Below are positions 1 to 6,032 of a stretch of DNA of 7,387 nt, piece after piece. This DNA is from SAR202 cluster bacterium (GTDB taxonomy: Bacteria > Chloroflexota > Dehalococcoidia > UBA3495). How positions within the stretch are numbered: the first letter of the stretch is position 1; each line of letters opens with the position of its first letter. Below the pieces are notes generated by a model, which saw only the letters and a list, made by a program, of their open reading frames with translations, searched no databases and was not told the DNA's origin. The position numbers and the translations under genes are program-made. The stretch is taken from assembly GCA_002401285.1 (NCBI GenBank), contig NVSQ01000011.1, forward strand, positions 67,265 to 74,651. The letters run 5' to 3'.

Positions 1-647
1 TGGGAAGAAAGCCCCAGGGAGATGAGGCCTTGAAACAGTTGCCAGCCAAACCATAAGCCCAACAGTATCACGGCCCTGACCTCTACCACGGTGATGATGT
101 AGAGCACCACCAGCGCTTTTACCCGGTTGAATGGATAAAGCACCAGGTAAGCGCCCAAAACCCCGGAAATCGCCCCACTGGCCCCTACCAGAGGCGTTTG
201 AGAGCCGGGGTCTATCGCGAAATGGGCCAGAGTAGCCACGACGCCGGTGAACAGGTAGAAAAACAGGTATTTTACGTGGCCCAGCCGGTCCTCGATGTTA
301 TCCCCGAATACCCACAGGAACATCATGTTCCCGGCAAAGTGCATGAACCCGCCGTGCATGAACATGGAGGAAAAGATGGTTACCCAAGTGGGGACGGGCG
401 TCTCAATGCTCCGGGTGATAGCCCCGGCGGCGAATGCGGTGTAAGGCTCGCCCCGGGTCAGCTCTTCAGGGATGAAACCCCAAGTTAAGAAAAATACCCG
501 GGCCTCAATACCACCTCCGCCACCCAAAAACCCCACACCACCCAAGGATAATTGATAGAGAAAAACCAGGGCACAGATGCCGATGAGAACTAAGTTAACG
601 TAGGGGAAAGTGCCGTGGTGGACATCGGCGTCGGAGTAGGGAAACAA
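1..647 (-). CDS. Rhomboid-family intramembrane serine protease, C-terminus cut by window edge
   Basis: This gene encodes a polytopic membrane protease that cleaves transmembrane substrates within the bilayer. I translated 215 codons from a TTG at 647; an in-frame TAG lies two codons upstream and no ATG suits the N-terminus. The start MFPYSDAD followed by TFPYVN and a hydrophobic helix (about residues 17-35) matches the usual rhomboid opening. A glycine-rich loop (36-46) leads to an amphipathic stretch. The helix-2 signature HGGFMHFAGN gives His103 and Asn107, the likely oxyanion-stabilising residues. The nucleophile motif GASGAISG gives Ser157, followed by the helix-packing run GVLGAYLVLYP. 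The catalytic His of the later helix (AHxxG in the family) would lie beyond base 1, so catalytic completeness cannot be judged. It is last of three co-oriented genes, 74 bases after the cytidylate kinase-like gene. The family call is firm; the substrate is unknown. Confidence 0.92.
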   Translation of the reverse strand, partial: MFPYSDADVHHGTFPYVNLVLIGICALVFLYQLSLGGVGFLGGGGGIEARVFFLTWGFIPEELTRGEPYTAFAAGAITRSIETPVPTWVTIFSSMFMHGGFMHFAGNMMFLWVFGDNIEDRLGHVKYLFFYLFTGVVATLAHFAIDPGSQTPLVGASGAISGVLGAYLVLYPFNRVKALVVLYIITVVEVRAVILLGLWFGWQLFQGLISLGLSS

Positions 648-721
648 ATGCTACCGGCTTCTGACCCGGTCAGCGTACGGCAAGGGTCCGGACAAGAGGG
701 CCGGGAGAGGGTCCAAAGCGC

Positions 722-1423
722 TCAAGATTCAAGATCTGCGCAAGCGTGGACGATAACCGAGGCCGCGGTCTTCGCCTCCATCTTGTCCATGTTCAAAACC
801 ATGTGATAAAGCGTGGGTTCGTCGGGGTGTACTTTGAAGAACTTCCGGACGAATGCTACTCGCGCCCGGTCCACATCTTCCACGTGAGACTGGGCTTCAT
901 CACGGTCGAAACGCTCCCTGTGCATTATTACGTCCACCCGATGGTCGATGTTCGCCAGCAACCCAACGTGGATCACTCCGGGCATATCGGCCAGTATCCC
1001 GTTTGCGCCTCGGCCAATAATCACCACGTTACCTTTTTGGTGCAGGTCCTTTACCACAGTGGTCGTCGCGTCGATGAAAGCTTGATCGTCTACTTTGTGG
1101 GCCGTCGCAGTAGTTTCCCCCGCCAATTCCATGTAGGTTTCAGGAGGCAGGCTTTCGATCCCCCGGCCAAAGTAGGGCTCTCCGCTAACTCCGGATACGG
1201 CCGAGCGCTCCAGCATGGTTTGAACAAATCTACCCAGCCGGTCCCTGAACCTCTCGAACCGCTGCTCCTTGTCGATGAGGGCAGCCACGGGTGTGCCAAC
1301 CAACTTAGCCGCCTGGGTAAACACGAGGCGGTCCACAAAATCCAGGTGCAATTGATCGGCCACTAATTGCCCAATGGTAACCGAACCGCAACCGATCGGA
1401 CCGTTCACCGTTATCACCGGCAT
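722..1423 (-). CDS. Cytidylate kinase-like family protein (P-loop nucleotide kinase)
   Basis: This is a 233-residue cytosolic P-loop protein of the cytidylate kinase-like family, which is related to Cmk but whose physiological substrate is generally not established. The N-terminus MPVITVNGPIGCGS holds a glycine-rich phosphate loop (residues 8-14) with Ser where a classical Walker A has Lys, as in this family's GSGG-type loops. FVDRLVF (about 29-35) corresponds to the family's yDrelI segment. IIGRGANGILAD in the middle and the later stretch running from HRVDVIMHRERF to VDRARVAFVRKFF match the LID-like, arginine-rich region. LYHMVLNMDKM resembles the YDLVLNT segment near the C-terminus. The ATG at 1423 is well supported by an AGGAGG site five bases upstream. 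It lies 111 bases downstream of the GNAT gene and 74 bases upstream of the rhomboid gene on the same strand. A standard housekeeping Cmk is less likely because the sequence follows the kinase-like branch. Confidence 0.88.
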   Translation of the reverse strand: MPVITVNGPIGCGSVTIGQLVADQLHLDFVDRLVFTQAAKLVGTPVAALIDKEQRFERFRDRLGRFVQTMLERSAVSGVSGEPYFGRGIESLPPETYMELAGETTATAHKVDDQAFIDATTTVVKDLHQKGNVVIIGRGANGILADMPGVIHVGLLANIDHRVDVIMHRERFDRDEAQSHVEDVDRARVAFVRKFFKVHPDEPTLYHMVLNMDKMEAKTAASVIVHACADLES

Positions 1424-1534
1424 GGGATCCTCCTCTGCATTCTTTTAATAGCGAGTGGAGCTAATATTGAGCGGAGATGAGACCGTGTGGAATTTTTCGC
1501 GCCAGTCCCTTCACCCAGCGGCGGGACTCGGCCA

Positions 1535-2116
1535 CTAAGGGGCCGGGTTTTCCATGAGCCGGTCCCGCCGTCGGGCGTATTCACCCGCCAGCAGGCCCAT
1601 GGCCGAGGAATCGTACCATTCACCGTCTTTCCGGTGAGTTTTTCGGAGGTGTCCCTCCAGGACAAAGCCGAGGTGACGGCAGATCTGAAGCGCGGGCTCG
1701 TTGTATTCAGGGACATCTACCCAGACTCGGTGCAGACCAAGGTTTTCAAAAGCTTGGTCCAATAGGCGAATCATCGCCACGGTGCCGTAGTGGTGATGCC
1801 ACAGCTCCTTGCGGCCGATCAGCAGGAAGAGTTGAGCCTCCTGCAAAGGCCACTCCACAACGAGCTGGCCTTCCCCGATATGGTCCCCTTCCTGGGAGTA
1901 GATGGAGTATATTTTGCGGTCTTCATTTTCGACAACAGCGCCCAGTTCCTCATCCGAGGCGTGGACCATTTCATGGGGAGAATATCCGGTGTGCAGCGGC
2001 TTCCCATCATCTCCCAAACCGTACCACATGGCGTTGACTTCAACGTCGTTCAACCATTCGGCCAGCCTGCCGACATCTTCCCGAGTAGTCCCTGTAAGCG
2101 TAACTTCCGGGAACAT
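1535..2116 (-). CDS. GNAT-family N-acetyltransferase (RimJ/RimL or SpeG-like)
   Basis: This 193-residue cytosolic acetyltransferase should transfer acetyl from acetyl-CoA to an amine on a protein, polyamine or small molecule; the acceptor cannot be read from sequence. The N-terminal part contains REDVGRLAEWLNDVEVNAMWYG (residues 12-33), typical of the RimJ/RimL-type fold in which a helix follows the first strand. Strand 4 (AQLFLLIGRKELWHHHYGTVA, 94-114) leads into the pyrophosphate-binding turn; the usual Q/RxxGxG/A appears as HHHYGTVA. The C-terminal half VPEYNEPALQICRHLGFVLEGHLR has the conserved Asn139 and the GF-x-x-EG signature (150-155). The ATG at 2116 has a strong GGAGGGGGAG site. It is the first gene after a good promoter about 90 bases upstream and is followed in the same direction by the kinase-like and rhomboid genes. 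Whether it modifies a product of either is unknown. Confidence 0.9.
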   Translation of the reverse strand: MFPEVTLTGTTREDVGRLAEWLNDVEVNAMWYGLGDDGKPLHTGYSPHEMVHASDEELGAVVENEDRKIYSIYSQEGDHIGEGQLVVEWPLQEAQLFLLIGRKELWHHHYGTVAMIRLLDQAFENLGLHRVWVDVPEYNEPALQICRHLGFVLEGHLRKTHRKDGEWYDSSAMGLLAGEYARRRDRLMENPAP

Positions 2117-2202
2117 TTCTCCCCCTCCGCCAAGTGTTGCTGAGCGATGGAAAATATCCTAGATTCAGGCCGATCCAGCCTCGAAAGCTCGAAGGATGGT
2201 CT

Positions 2203-2231
2203 ATTCTAGCAACCCAACTCTAGAAAATCAA
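2203..2231 (-). promoter_or_regulatory. Sigma-70-type extended -10 promoter for the GNAT operon
   Basis: Read on the minus strand, TTGATT (2231-2226) is followed by a 17-base spacer and TAGAAT (2208-2203), preceded by TGC, which makes an extended -10. Transcription would start near 2196, leaving a leader of about 80 bases before the GNAT ATG at 2116. The inverted repeat TTCTAG/CTAGAA (2204-2225) lies across the -10 and spacer, so a bound protein could block this promoter. This is a pattern match by eye, not a measured start. Confidence 0.5.
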
Positions 2232-2301
2232 TCAGCATAGAAAACTCATATAATACATCCGCCCTACTATCGGACGACTGTGCATGAATCGGGAGACACT
2301 T

Positions 2302-2324
2302 AGGTAAAAAGCAGTCATTTACCT
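2302..2324. repeat. Perfect 7-base inverted repeat in divergent intergenic region
   Basis: AGGTAAA (2302-2308) and TTTACCT (2318-2324) are exact reverse complements separated by nine bases. Half-site centres are 16 bases apart. The repeat has no following T-run and lies between divergent genes, so an operator is a more natural reading than a terminator. Nothing in the window identifies a binding protein. The remaining bases of the 2117-2453 intergenic stretch hold the GNAT promoter and the TTCTAG motifs and no open reading frame I would call. Confidence 0.35.
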
Positions 2325-2453
2325 CGCACACCGGGCGCCAGGCAGCGAACCCCGCCCGTTGTCGTCTCACCGCAACCGACCAACGGGTTTGGTGGCGAGT
2401 TCTGGTAGTATATTCCGAGACCCCTGGGAGGTTCTAGAAAGAGGTAATAAAGA

Positions 2454-3230
2454 ATGGTATCCGTAGATTATTCGCCGCTGGACAAACCTGAGATATCCAT
2501 GAATTCCTTCTACCCTCGGCGAAACTGGACCCCTACGCCGGACGGGGCTGAGGACCATACGGTTACCGTGGCCGCTGGGGTTGATCTATCGTGCCGGTTC
2601 TTCCCGGTAGGCCAAGAGAACCCAACCATCCTGTTTTTCTACGGCAACGGGGAGACAGCCGCGGATTACGATAACATCGCCCCGCTATACAATCAGATCG
2701 GTGTCAACTTCTTTGTCGCCGATTACCGGGGCTACGGCCGCAGTGACGGTTCTCCGGCCTTCCGCTCCATGTTGTCCGATGCCCGGGAAGTGTTGGCGGC
2801 CCTCCGGCGAATCCTGCAATCGTCTGGATACACCGGCCCCGTTTTCGTGATGGGACGCTCCATGGGGCGTCATGCCGCGTTTGAACTGGCCGCATACTGC
2901 CAGGATCATATCCAGGGCCTGATCATAGAGAGCGGACGTCCCACCCTGGGTCAATTCACCCAAGAATTGGACGAAGAGCAAGCCCGCACTTTGCAAGCGG
3001 CTTACGAGGACAAAGTCCGGTCCATCGGCATGCCCGTACTGGTGATTCACGGCGAGATTGACACCTTGGCGCCGGTGCAAGAAGCGGTCGCCATGTTCCA
3101 AGGGTTTCCATCCCCCAATAAGAGGCTGCTGACGATTCCCGGTGCCGGCCATAATGATTTGCTATATCGGGGCATAGACGAATATTTTAGCGCAATTCGG
3201 GATTTCGTCTCACCGCCACAACAGGATTGA
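2454..3230 (+). CDS. Alpha/beta hydrolase (serine hydrolase, BEM46/ABHD13-like)
   Basis: This 258-residue cytosolic enzyme of the alpha/beta hydrolase fold is probably an esterase, thioesterase or peptidase-like hydrolase; the substrate is not predictable. FFYGNGET (residues 61-68) is the oxyanion-hole strand and loop, ADYRGYGRSDGSP (89-101) is a family hallmark, and the nucleophile elbow is GRSMG with Ser136. The acid is Asp203 in HGEIDTLAP and the base is His233 in GAGHND, so the triad is complete. A cap-like helical insertion lies around residues 162-190. There is no signal peptide. The ATG at 2454 has AGAGG nine bases upstream; a second Met at residue 16 is possible, but the preceding residues look like a genuine family N-terminus. 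The elbow is followed by Arg139, where relatives usually have a small residue. The aldolase gene follows 70 bases later with its own -10-like sequence. Confidence 0.93.
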   Translation: MVSVDYSPLDKPEISMNSFYPRRNWTPTPDGAEDHTVTVAAGVDLSCRFFPVGQENPTILFFYGNGETAADYDNIAPLYNQIGVNFFVADYRGYGRSDGSPAFRSMLSDAREVLAALRRILQSSGYTGPVFVMGRSMGRHAAFELAAYCQDHIQGLIIESGRPTLGQFTQELDEEQARTLQAAYEDKVRSIGMPVLVIHGEIDTLAPVQEAVAMFQGFPSPNKRLLTIPGAGHNDLLYRGIDEYFSAIRDFVSPPQQD

Positions 3231-3260
3231 ACCGGTGATCTAACCCCGGGCCGGGCATAG

Positions 3261-3266
3261 TATACT
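3261..3266 (+). promoter_or_regulatory. Possible -10 element ahead of the aldolase gene
   Basis: TATACT lies 35 bases before the aldolase ATG, in the 70-base gap after the hydrolase. No convincing -35 hexamer is found 16-18 bases upstream. The aldolase may therefore have a weak or activator-dependent promoter of its own, or be read through from the hydrolase gene. The ribosome binding site AGGAG at 3291-3295 is clear. Confidence 0.3.
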
Positions 3267-3300
3267 CAGGCATCCGGAAGACCCAACGATAGGAGAACCG

Positions 3301-4083
3301 ATGCGAGAAAACACCCTGAAACAAAAACTGGCAGCAGGAAAAGCCGTCTTCGGCGTGATGCTCACCTTCCCATCTCCCCAGGTAGTGGAGATGCTGGGCG
3401 GGCTGGGGTTCGATTGGGTGCTGATCGACAACGAACACGGAACAGTCACCATCGAAAACTCGGAAGACCTGATCCGGGCCGCCGAGCTAAGTGGCGTGGC
3501 TCCCATCGTGCGCCCGGTCAGCAACAAGCCCGAGATTATCGCCCCCTTCATGGACCGAGGAGCTTGGGGCGTCCAGGTTCCCCACGTAAATACCGTTGAG
3601 GAAGCCCGCGCCGCGGTCGATGCCGTCAAGTACCATCCTTTAGGACACCGGGGCATGTTCAGCGGGAGCCGCCCGGCGGACTATGGATTATCAGGCTCCA
3701 CTGCCGATTATGTGGAAGCTGCCAACCGCAACACCCTGGTCTGCCTCATGCTGGAGGAAGTCGAGGCCATCGAAAATCTCGAGTCAATGGTTGAGGTGGA
3801 AGGGGTGGACGTATTTTTCATCGGCTCCGGAGATTTGTCCCAGTCCATGGGATATCCGGGACAGCAAACGCACCCTGAGGTCCAGGAATTAATGGCCAAG
3901 GGAGTGAGCATCATCCGGGAGGCCGGCCAAGTTGCCGGGGTTAGCTGCCCCGACTCCTACGTTCCAAAATTCCTGGATATGGGTGTCCAGTATTTCCATG
4001 GCAGCGTCAACAGATTGCTTCAATCGTCCAGCACCGACTATCTAAAGGAAATGCGCGAAGCGGCGGACAGCAGGGGGTTGTAA
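3301..4083 (+). CDS. HpcH/HpaI-family class II aldolase (4-hydroxy-2-oxo-acid aldolase type)
   Basis: This 260-residue cytosolic enzyme should catalyse metal-dependent retro-aldol cleavage of 4-hydroxy-2-oxo acids to pyruvate plus an aldehyde. HpaI does this on 4-hydroxy-2-oxoheptanedioate in homoprotocatechuate degradation; related aldolases act on sugar-derived acids. The residues expected from HpcH/HpaI are present: the catalytic base His46 in DNEHG, Arg71 in IVRPV for pyruvate binding, and metal ligands Glu152 (LMLEEVEA) and Asp178 in IGSGDLSQSMGYPG. Length is normal for the family. The start is fixed by AGGAG five bases before the ATG. No other homoprotocatechuate genes are nearby, so assignment to that pathway is not supported. 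A citrate lyase beta-type or CoA-ester lyase role is less likely because of the HpaI-like residues. It is convergent with the small membrane-protein gene, 88 bases away. Confidence 0.92.
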   Translation: MRENTLKQKLAAGKAVFGVMLTFPSPQVVEMLGGLGFDWVLIDNEHGTVTIENSEDLIRAAELSGVAPIVRPVSNKPEIIAPFMDRGAWGVQVPHVNTVEEARAAVDAVKYHPLGHRGMFSGSRPADYGLSGSTADYVEAANRNTLVCLMLEEVEAIENLESMVEVEGVDVFFIGSGDLSQSMGYPGQQTHPEVQELMAKGVSIIREAGQVAGVSCPDSYVPKFLDMGVQYFHGSVNRLLQSSSTDYLKEMREAADSRGL

Positions 4084-4171
4084 CCGTTCCCTTCCGCAGA
4101 TCGGGGTTAAACCGGGCTTCCGCCTAGAAGTTGGACCCCCGTTACCATCGGAATACGGTTACGCGGAGATG

Positions 4172-4444
4172 CTACCTGAACCAAGCGGCGGTAGTATTCC
4201 ACTTGCGGGGGGCCTGAGATCGGACCGTTTTGATGGCAACCATCGCCCAAAGCGCGCCGCCGATGATGTTGGTTACTCCGCTGAGCCACAGTGGTACGCT
4301 TATCAACGCGACCCCCATCACGGTTACACACAAGCCATATCCCACGCTCGTCAGTAACGGTGGTTTATTCGGTGATTTGAGAGTTGGCAGTACTGCCAGG
4401 TTCAGTCCCCACGCCGCCACGGCGAATACTATGTCTTGCCACAT
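4172..4444 (-). CDS. Small three-helix membrane protein of unknown function
   Basis: I do not recognise a functional family. The 90-residue product has a hydrophobic helix at about residues 4-22, a short polar proline-containing loop (LKSPNKPPL), and two further hydrophobic helices at about 30-48 and 53-71, ending in a basic tail (RSQAPRKW). This resembles small uncharacterised membrane proteins that start MWQD and carry a KSPNKP-type loop in environmental bacteria and archaea, but that is recollection only. The ATG at 4444 is the only start: an in-frame TGA sits three codons upstream. The ribosome binding site is weak, which lowers confidence. The hydrophobic segmentation and the proline/lysine loop argue that it is real rather than a chance frame, since no other convincing gene occupies this stretch. 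It is convergent with the aldolase gene. Confidence 0.66.
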   Translation of the reverse strand: MWQDIVFAVAAWGLNLAVLPTLKSPNKPPLLTSVGYGLCVTVMGVALISVPLWLSGVTNIIGGALWAMVAIKTVRSQAPRKWNTTAAWFR

Positions 4445-4549
4445 TCCAGGTCACCAACTTTCCAGAGAATCAATATGGGTCTTGGGCCTTAAGCACATCT
4501 AAGTCCAAATTGCCGCCCCTGCAATGAGCATCCCAGTCTTGATTTTAAG

Positions 4550-4582
4550 GTACGAGAGGACGGCTCATAGCCAGGCTCGTAC
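4550..4582. repeat. Nested hairpin in intergenic region
   Basis: GTACGAG (4550-4556) pairs perfectly with CTCGTAC (4576-4582), and inside it GGCT (4562-4565) pairs with AGCC (4569-4572) around a CAT loop, with an asymmetric internal loop between the two stems. No T-run follows, so it is not a standard terminator. The left side contains GTACGAGAGGAC, identical to the core of the 23S rRNA sarcin-ricin loop, probably by chance. Confidence 0.4.
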
Positions 4583-4705
4583 ACCAATCACGTGGCGGGG
4601 AAAAGGGCGCAAACATGGAACTGGCCGCCCGTTGGCCGTCTTGCCGCGGCGGCTGGTGCTGCCGGAGCAGGGGACAAGCGTCGGGACAGGCTTCGAAAAC
4701 TTAGG

Positions 4706-4738
4706 CCGGTTTCCGGAATCCGGTCCTGAAGTTATATT
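4706..4738 (+). promoter_or_regulatory. Promoter with overlapping near-palindrome ahead of the flavin monooxygenase
   Basis: A -10 candidate TATATT (4733-4738, in the AT-rich run TTATATTATAT) lies 17 bases after TTTCCG (4710-4715), a poor -35. Overlapping that -35 is the 18-base near-palindrome CCGGtTTCCGGAAtCCGG (4706-4723), which has one mismatched pair. A weak -35 covered by a palindrome suits a regulated promoter, either activator-dependent or repressed. Transcription would begin near 4745, about 25 bases before the ATG. Confidence 0.4.
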
Positions 4739-4769
4739 ATATGGGTAATCCGGCTGAAGGATATGACGA

Positions 4770-5885
4770 ATGCCCGGTGGTCCAAAGGAAATCAGGAAAC
4801 AACTTGACCGCAATAAACTAAGCCTCGGCCTGTTCGGCGTGAACTGTTCCGGCGGACTCGCCGTCACCACCGTGCCCGAGCGCTGGGACGCAAGCTGGGA
4901 GAACAACCAGAAACTCGCCCGTATGGCCGACGATGCCGGCCTGGATTTCATACTGCCTCTGGGACGATGGAAAGGATACGGCGGTGTCACCGACCATAAC
5001 GGGTCCAATTTCGAAACGCTAACCTGGGCGACCGGCATACTGGCCAGCACTAGCGACATCATGGCATTCGGCACCGTTCACGTTTCGCTGTTCAACCCGG
5101 TGGTGGCGGCGAAGCAGATGGCCACGGCCGATCTTGTCGGTCAGGGCCGGTTCGGCCTTAATATCGTGTGCGGTTGGAATCACGACGAGTTCGACATGCT
5201 GGGCATCGACCTCGCCACACACGATGACCGCTACGACCAAGGGCAGGAGTGGATCGATATCGTGACCCGGGCCTGGACATCCGCTGAGCCTTTCGACTAC
5301 GACGGCAGATTCTATCAGGTCCACAAAACCGACATTAACCCCAAGCCCTACGGCGGCGGGCAACCCTTGGTCGTATGCGCCGGAAACTCGGAGCGCGGGC
5401 GGGACTTCGCGGCCCGCAACGCTGACATGATGTTCACCAATCTTCGTATCGACCTGGACGAAGTGCCCGGCAATACCTCGGCGCTCAAAGAGCTGGCGGC
5501 GGGATACAACCGGGACATCGGGGTCTTTTCCAACGTCGCCGTTACCTGCCGTCCGACCAAGAAAGAGGCGGAAGAGTATTTCCAATATTATGCGGTGGAG
5601 AATGCCGACTGGGACGCGGCGGAAAATATGATCGTGGGCCGCGGCATTGTAAAACCCGGAATGACGGACGAGATGCACCAGGCAGCCCGGATACGCGCGG
5701 CCGCCGGCAACGGGGCATTACCGATAGTCGGCGACCCCGACGATGTCGTCGCCATGATGAAACGATTGTCCGAAGGCGGCATCTCGGCGCTGGCGATAGG
5801 ATTCACGAACTACCTGGAGCATTTCCCTTATTTCCGCGATGAGGTGCTCCCGAGGCTAGTTCATGAGGGGTTGCGTACGGAATAG
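4770..5885 (+). CDS. LLM-class flavin-dependent monooxygenase (SfnG/RutA-like)
   Basis: This 371-residue cytosolic TIM-barrel enzyme of the bacterial luciferase-like family should use reduced FMN and oxygen to oxygenate a small organic substrate. The N-terminal part (residues 17-57: FGVNCSGGLAVTTVPERW, then NNQKLARMADDAG) closely follows dimethylsulfone monooxygenase SfnG, which has VPNVSGGLVVST and YNRKLAQLAEEAG. The family strand NIVCGWNHDEFDMLG (131-145) and HDDRY (151-155) match the NIVSGW and HDERY segments of SfnG and the NLVTGW of RutA. VCAGNSERGRDFAARNADMMFTN is the late phosphate-binding region, and GFTNYLEHFPYFRDEVLPRL is a typical family ending. The start has GAAGGA about ten bases upstream. 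No flavin reductase, sulfonate transporter or rut genes lie in the window, so the substrate (sulfone, sulfonate, pyrimidine or another) is open. The gene appears to be transcribed alone. Confidence 0.93.
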   Translation: MPGGPKEIRKQLDRNKLSLGLFGVNCSGGLAVTTVPERWDASWENNQKLARMADDAGLDFILPLGRWKGYGGVTDHNGSNFETLTWATGILASTSDIMAFGTVHVSLFNPVVAAKQMATADLVGQGRFGLNIVCGWNHDEFDMLGIDLATHDDRYDQGQEWIDIVTRAWTSAEPFDYDGRFYQVHKTDINPKPYGGGQPLVVCAGNSERGRDFAARNADMMFTNLRIDLDEVPGNTSALKELAAGYNRDIGVFSNVAVTCRPTKKEAEEYFQYYAVENADWDAAENMIVGRGIVKPGMTDEMHQAARIRAAAGNGALPIVGDPDDVVAMMKRLSEGGISALAIGFTNYLEHFPYFRDEVLPRLVHEGLRTE

Positions 5886-5984
5886 GTGTTGGCGAACCCT
5901 GGAGGATGCTTATATCTCGTCCTAGGAAACAATCTTGTTTTTCTTCCCAAACCCTGTCGGCGCGTCCGAATTTGAACGGCTAAT

Positions 5985-6014
5985 TTGACCAATTTCGTGG
6001 GTATTCTATATAGT
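5985..6014 (+). promoter_or_regulatory. Sigma-70-type promoter of the glutamine synthetase gene
   Basis: TTGACC (5985-5990) matches the -35 consensus at five of six positions. It is followed after 16 bases by TATATA (6007-6012) or after 18 bases by TATAGT (6009-6014). Transcription would begin near 6019-6021. This gives a leader of about 97 bases if translation starts at the ATG at 6116, or about 20 bases if at the GTG at 6041. It is the best -35 seen in the window. The upstream gap 5886-5984 has only a weak A/T hairpin (AAACA/TGTTT near 5927-5940) followed by a short T-run. Confidence 0.55.
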
Positions 6015-6032
6015 GTTCACAGAGAGGATACT

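Larger units (their letters stand above)
4445..4769. other. Gene-poor intergenic stretch between divergent genes
   Basis: No convincing protein gene is seen. A 74-codon frame at 4524-4748 encodes an arginine- and glycine-rich, low-complexity-like product without a clear ribosome binding site and is not called. The stretch holds a nested hairpin at 4550-4582, a GC-rich inverted repeat (GCCGCC at 4624-4629 with GGCGGC at 4648-4653), and the promoter and near-palindrome at 4706-4738 in front of the flavin monooxygenase gene. Confidence 0.6.

Noticed and set aside
746..1366. A 206-codon plus-strand open frame
   Set aside because: It lies entirely antisense to the well-supported cytidylate kinase-like gene, has no family resemblance and is histidine/arginine-rich as expected for a shadow frame.
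2249..2254. Perfect TATAAT on the plus strand
   Set aside because: No acceptable -35 or extended -10 accompanies it, and it lies 200 bases from the hydrolase start in AT-rich sequence, so it is not called as a promoter.
4084..4171. Terminator between the convergent aldolase and membrane-protein genes
   Set aside because: Only four-base pairings such as CCGT/ACGG were found, with no T-run.
4524..4748. A 74-codon plus-strand frame in the intergenic region
   Set aside because: It has no clear ribosome binding site, an arginine/glycine/proline-rich product without domain features, and it overlaps the hairpin and promoter elements of the next gene.
4565..5074. A 169-codon minus-strand frame
   Set aside because: It is mostly antisense to the flavin monooxygenase, with no recognisable domain and no good start context.
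5927..5945. Possible terminator after the monooxygenase gene (AAACA/TGTTT then T-run)
   Set aside because: The stem is only about five A/T pairs with a tiny loop, too weak to call.
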